Below are positions 23,253-26,615 of a stretch of DNA of 26,615 nucleotides, piece by piece. The translations under genes and the position numbers were made by a program. The stretch covers positions 1-26,615 of the forward strand of contig JASHUR010000133.1 of assembly GCA_030039895.1 (NCBI GenBank). Direction: 5' to 3'. This DNA comes from Acidobacteriaceae bacterium. Its GTDB lineage: Bacteria; Acidobacteriota; Terriglobia; Terriglobales; Acidobacteriaceae. The notes under the pieces were generated by a model. That model saw only the letters and a program-made list of their open reading frames with translations, was not told the DNA's origin and made no database searches. Positions within the stretch are counted from its first letter, which is position 1; each line of letters starts with the position of its first letter.

Positions 23253-23299
23253 AGGGAGAGATAGTTTGGAAGCCGCACACTTCCCAATTGTCTCTCCCT
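23253..23299 (+). terminator. 20-bp stem hairpin downstream of the pilins
   Basis: Arms 23253-23272 and 23280-23299 are complementary over 20 positions (17 Watson-Crick, two G-U, one mismatch) around the loop CCGCACA. It is the strongest RNA stem seen in the window. No U-run follows, so it is either a Rho-assisted end, an mRNA 3' stabiliser for the pilin transcript, or a protein target. It stands 45 nt before the glycosyltransferase gene. Confidence 0.55.
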
Positions 23300-23344
23300 T
23301 GGATCTTGTAACCACAATTCATTAATTTATTCCCGGGAAACTAA

Positions 23345-24133
23345 ATGATCGACGGAAAGCGCATCGCAGTCGTAATGCCGGCCTACAACGCCGAAAAGAC
23401 TCTCGAACAGACTGTGCGCGAGTTACCCGATATCGTCGACATTAAAATCCTCGTCGACGACTCCAGCAGCGACAATACCGCGAGCCTCTCCGAAAAGCTT
23501 GGCATACAGACCTTCGTCCACGACTCAAATTACGGCTACGGCCGCAATCAGCAAACCTGCTATCGAGAAGCCCTGCGTGCCGGCGCCGACATCGTCGTCA
23601 TGGTCCATGCCGACTACCAGTACACACCACTTCTGGTTTCAGCCATGGCCGGGATGGTCTCCAGTGGCGTATATGACGTCGTGCTGGCTTCCCGCATTCT
23701 GGGCGGAGGCGCCCTCAAGGGCGGAATGCCCCTCTACAAGTACATCGCCAACCGCCTGCTCACCGCCTTCCAGAACCTCTTCCTTGGCGTCAAGCTCTCC
23801 GAGTACCACACCGGCTACCGCGCCTTTTCGCGCGAGGTCCTGCAAACGCTTCCGCTGCTTGAAAACTCCGATGACTTCGTTTTTGACAATCAGATGATCG
23901 CGCAGTCCGTCATGTTCGGTTACCGAATTGGCGAGATCTCCTGCCCCACCAAGTATTTCAAGGAAGCCTCGTCGATCAATTTCAGGCGCAGCACCAAATA
24001 CGGTCTCGGTGTACTGCAAACAACAGCCGGCTTTGTGGCCCACAAACTGGGAATCGCAAAATTGCCCCGCTACGACACGAGCGGGCGAAAAATATTGCTG
24101 GCGTATTATTCTGAAGCTGCCCAAAGACCATAA
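23345..24133 (+). CDS. Glycosyltransferase family 2 (DPM1-like)
   Basis: 262 residues, ATG 23345, weak ribosome site (GGGAAACTAA). A GT-A fold enzyme: IAVVMPAYNAEKTLEQTV at 7-24, KILVDDSSSDNT near 34-45 with the nucleotide-binding acidic residues, and MVHADYQYTP near 86-95 in the DxD position. Then HTGYRAFSREVL and FDNQMIAQ, typical of dolichyl/polyprenyl-phosphate sugar transferases. No C-terminal membrane helices, so it is a cytoplasmic enzyme charging a lipid carrier from a nucleotide sugar. It would supply donors for the GT-C membrane proteins encoded just after it; that pairing is inference from family and order. Confidence 0.88.
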   Translation: MIDGKRIAVVMPAYNAEKTLEQTVRELPDIVDIKILVDDSSSDNTASLSEKLGIQTFVHDSNYGYGRNQQTCYREALRAGADIVVMVHADYQYTPLLVSAMAGMVSSGVYDVVLASRILGGGALKGGMPLYKYIANRLLTAFQNLFLGVKLSEYHTGYRAFSREVLQTLPLLENSDDFVFDNQMIAQSVMFGYRIGEISCPTKYFKEASSINFRRSTKYGLGVLQTTAGFVAHKLGIAKLPRYDTSGRKILLAYYSEAAQRP

Positions 24134-24164
24134 CTGCAGCACCTGAATAAAAAGCATATCCAAC

Positions 24165-25898
24165 ATGATGGTGTCCTCCGCTCCCCAGCAAGTCTCCCCA
24201 CTTACCATGATCGAGGGCGGACTTACCGCTATCGCGGTCGCAGTCGCATTCTGCTGGCCCACGCTCGGCTCCAAATATTTCCGCCGAATTGAGCGCGCCT
24301 TTGGACGACTTGCGGAAAAACGGGGCTTGTCCGTTGTGATCGTAGGAATATCGGCCTTCCTTCTCAGACTGGCCATCCTTCCGTTCTGCCCTATTCCTCA
24401 TCCCTTCGGACCGGATGATTTCAGTTTTCTCCTCGCCGCCGATACATTCGCTTCGGGCAGGTTGACCAACCCTACTCCCGTGATGTGGACCCATTTTGAG
24501 AGCTTCCACATCACGATGAAGCCCACCTACATGTCGATGTACTTTCCGTCGCAGGGGCTGGTCATGGCGGCTGGAAAGGTGGTTGCGGGACACGCATGGT
24601 ACGGCATCTTGGTCATGACTGCCCTGATGTGCGCCGCCATCTGCTGGATGCTGCAAGCCTGGCTGCCGTCCCGCTGGGCGCTGCTCGGTGGCCTCATTGC
24701 GATTTTGCGCCTCGGGCTTTTCAGCTACTGGATCAACACCTACACGGGAGCAGGCTCCATTACCGCTCTTGGAGGAGCATTGGTCCTCGGTGCCTTGCCG
24801 CGCTTGATGCGCGACGCAAAGCTCCGACATGGGATACTAATGGCCATAGGCATCATTTTGCTTGCTACCAGCCGGCCCTATGAGGGTTTGCTGCTCTGCC
24901 TGCCTGTGGCCGTCGTTCTAGGGCGATGGGTTTTATTCGGGAAAACCAGACCGCCTGCGACCATACTGATGCGGCGCGCAGCCCTGCCTCTACTCCTTAT
25001 CATTGCGGCAGGCGCATGGATGGGGTACTACGACTATCGCGCCTTCGGTAATCCGCTGACCCCGCCTTACAAGATCGACCGCGCAACCTATGCCATGGCT
25101 CCATACTTTGTCTGGCAATCGGCCCGGCCTGAGCCCATCTATCGGCACAGGGTAATGAGGGAGTTCTACGTCAAAAATGAGCTTATCCCTTACAGAGAAA
25201 TCCATAGCCTTTCCAGATTTTTACCCACGACCCTGCTAAAGGCAGTCGTCGGAATCCTGATGTTCGCTGGCGTTGCACTGATCCCCCCGCTCATCATGGT
25301 GCGACGTGTGCTTTTGGATCGTCGCGTCCGCTTCCTCGTTCTCTGCATGTATCTGCTCATGGCCGGCTTGGCAATAGAGGTATTTCTTATCCCTCATTAC
25401 CTCGCCCCTTTCACGGCGATCTTTTATGCGCTCGGCCTTCAGGCCGTGCGCCATCTGCGCGTCTGGCGCCCGGGCCACCAGCCGGTCGGCATGACCCTCG
25501 TAAGGCTCATCGTAGTCATCTGTGTTTTCATGGGTGGATTGCGGTTGTACGCGGAGCCGCTTCACCTCATGCTGCCCGAGTGGCCTCCCTCCAACTGGAG
25601 TGACAGTTGGTACGGCCCCGGCCCGTTCGGTGCGGAACGCGCCCGGATTGAAGCCCATCTGGAACACCTGCCCGGCAAGCAACTCGTAATCGTCCAGTAT
25701 TCTCAGGACCACAATCCGCTCGATGAATGGGTCTACAACGCCGCTGACATCAATGACTCCAAGGTCATCTGGGCACGCGACATGGGCCCCGAGCAGAACC
25801 TTCAACTCATTCGCTACTACAAGAACCGCACCGTTTGGCTGGTGCAACCTGATGCTAATCCACCAAAGATCACACCTTATCCTAGTGATCAAAAATGA
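24165..25898 (+). CDS. GT-C-like multi-pass membrane protein (first tandem paralogue)
   Basis: 577 residues; ATG at 24165, 24168 or GTG 24171 are adjacent alternatives. About 11-12 membrane helices; after the second helix comes PHPFGPDDFSFLLAADTFAS, with an acidic pair in the first extracytoplasmic loop as in GT-C glycosyltransferases, then GRLTNPTPVMWTHFE. TSRPYEG follows a mid-protein helix, and a soluble C-terminal part of about 110 residues closes the protein. I recognise it as a hypothetical family only. It lies 31 nt after the GT2 gene and overlaps its paralogue by ATGA (25895-25898). A lipid-linked sugar transferase role is likely but not shown. Confidence 0.78.
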   Translation: MMVSSAPQQVSPLTMIEGGLTAIAVAVAFCWPTLGSKYFRRIERAFGRLAEKRGLSVVIVGISAFLLRLAILPFCPIPHPFGPDDFSFLLAADTFASGRLTNPTPVMWTHFESFHITMKPTYMSMYFPSQGLVMAAGKVVAGHAWYGILVMTALMCAAICWMLQAWLPSRWALLGGLIAILRLGLFSYWINTYTGAGSITALGGALVLGALPRLMRDAKLRHGILMAIGIILLATSRPYEGLLLCLPVAVVLGRWVLFGKTRPPATILMRRAALPLLLIIAAGAWMGYYDYRAFGNPLTPPYKIDRATYAMAPYFVWQSARPEPIYRHRVMREFYVKNELIPYREIHSLSRFLPTTLLKAVVGILMFAGVALIPPLIMVRRVLLDRRVRFLVLCMYLLMAGLAIEVFLIPHYLAPFTAIFYALGLQAVRHLRVWRPGHQPVGMTLVRLIVVICVFMGGLRLYAEPLHLMLPEWPPSNWSDSWYGPGPFGAERARIEAHLEHLPGKQLVIVQYSQDHNPLDEWVYNAADINDSKVIWARDMGPEQNLQLIRYYKNRTVWLVQPDANPPKITPYPSDQK

Positions 25899-26615
25899 CT
25901 CCGCTTGCTCTATCAAGACACGGCCCATCGCTCATGATGATCGAAGGCTGCCTTACGGCAATTGCCGTTGCCATAGCATTCGCCTTTCCCACACTCGGCT
26001 CGCGTATCTTTACTCGTGCGGAACGCGTCTTTGCACGGCTGGCCCGCAAAAGACGCCTTTGTGTTGTCATTGCCGGCGTTGCTGCCTTCCTACTGCGCCT
26101 CGCCATCCTGCCTTTCTGCCCGGTTCCACATCCTTTCATTCAGGACGACTTCAGCTTTCTGCTCGCTGCTGACACCTTCGCCCACGGCCGCCTCGCCAAC
26201 CCCACTCCCGCCATCTGGACGCACTTTGAGACGTTGCTCGTCTCCATGAAGCCGACATACCAGTCCGTGTATTTCCCAGCGCAGGGCCTCGTACTGGCAG
26301 CGGGCAAAGTGCTCACAGGGAACCCATGGCTGGGGCTCCTTCTTGTCACGGCCCTCATGTGCTCAGCACTATGCTGGGCCTTGCAGGGCTGGCTTCCGCC
26401 CGCGTGGGCTTTGCTCGGAACCACCATCGCCATCGTCCGCCTGGCGCTATTCAGCTGCTGGATCAACACCTACTCCGGCGCTGGCTCCATTACCACGCTC
26501 GGCGGCGCGCTTGTCGTGGGAGCACTCCCGCGCCTTATGAAATCCGCGCGCCTCCGCGACGGCTTCATCATGGCTGCAGGTATCGTATTGCTCGGCATTT
26601 CAAGACCCTATGAAG
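25895..26615 (+). CDS. GT-C-like multi-pass membrane protein (second tandem paralogue, 3' end outside window)
   Basis: The frame opens at ATG 25895, overlapping the stop of the preceding gene by 4 nt, and stays open to the window edge (240 codons visible). It aligns without large gaps to the first part of the preceding product, with roughly two thirds identical residues by eye: AFLLRLAILPFCP, QDDFSFLLAADTFAHG, MKPTYQSVYFPAQG, GAGSITTLGGALV and SRPYE. The acidic DD pair is kept (FIQDDF against FGPDDF). This is a tandem gene duplication in one operon. The remainder and any third copy lie beyond the window. Confidence 0.82.
   Translation, partial: MTPLALSRHGPSLMMIEGCLTAIAVAIAFAFPTLGSRIFTRAERVFARLARKRRLCVVIAGVAAFLLRLAILPFCPVPHPFIQDDFSFLLAADTFAHGRLANPTPAIWTHFETLLVSMKPTYQSVYFPAQGLVLAAGKVLTGNPWLGLLLVTALMCSALCWALQGWLPPAWALLGTTIAIVRLALFSCWINTYSGAGSITTLGGALVVGALPRLMKSARLRDGFIMAAGIVLLGISRPYE

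Noticed and set aside
1..26615. CRISPR arrays, tRNA/rRNA genes, insertion sequences
   Set aside because: No regularly spaced repeats, cloverleaf patterns, transposase frames or terminal repeats were seen on reading both strands.

Overview
The window looks like a chromosomal segment of a GC-rich Gram-negative bacterium, most likely an acidobacterium (class Terriglobia). That is an inference from the Flp pilin sequence style, the DUF192 genes inside a Tad pilus locus and the run of large GT-C-like membrane proteins; no rRNA or tRNA is present to confirm it. No CRISPR array, insertion sequence, phage gene or tRNA was seen.

Region 1 (1-4604, + strand) is a carbohydrate-use cluster: the 3' end of a GH13 alpha-amylase-family enzyme, a DUF1284 protein, a sugar-phosphate isomerase/epimerase-like TIM barrel, a Gfo/Idh/MocA oxidoreductase and an MFS transporter, closely packed and ending in a hairpin. 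Region 2 (4620-7519, - strand) is a two-gene unit: a sigma-54 activator (NtrC/PilR type) overlapping by 4 nt a multi-pass membrane protein. A 340-nt spacer, AT-rich in its distal half, separates it from a GT-C-like membrane protein on the + strand (7860-9371).

Region 3 (9423-23189) is a Tad (tight adherence, Flp type IVb) pilus locus: prepilin peptidase, CpaE/TadZ, CpaF/TadA, TadB, TadC, an overlooked 30-residue membrane microprotein, a DUF192 protein, a PilZ protein, a TonB-like protein on the - strand, CpaB/RcpC, the secretin CpaC/RcpA, a GT87-like membrane protein, a second DUF192 protein and two nearly identical Flp pilins. No TadD, TadE, TadF or TadG is in the window. Region 4 (23345-end) holds a GT2 glycosyltransferase and two tandem paralogous GT-C-like membrane proteins; the second runs off the window.

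The most interesting signal is regulatory. GG-N10-GC sigma-54 promoter matches stand before the prepilin peptidase, before cpaB, before the first pilin and, on the other strand, before the TonB-like gene. Upstream of the first two lies a shared element (TGTTCACACYAGTC) whose end is exactly 58 nt from the -24 GG in both cases. Together with the nearby sigma-54 activator gene this suggests a self-contained sigma-54 regulon that co-ordinates separate transcription units of the Tad pilus. Several strong RNA hairpins lie in the non-coding gaps around the pilin and DUF192 genes.
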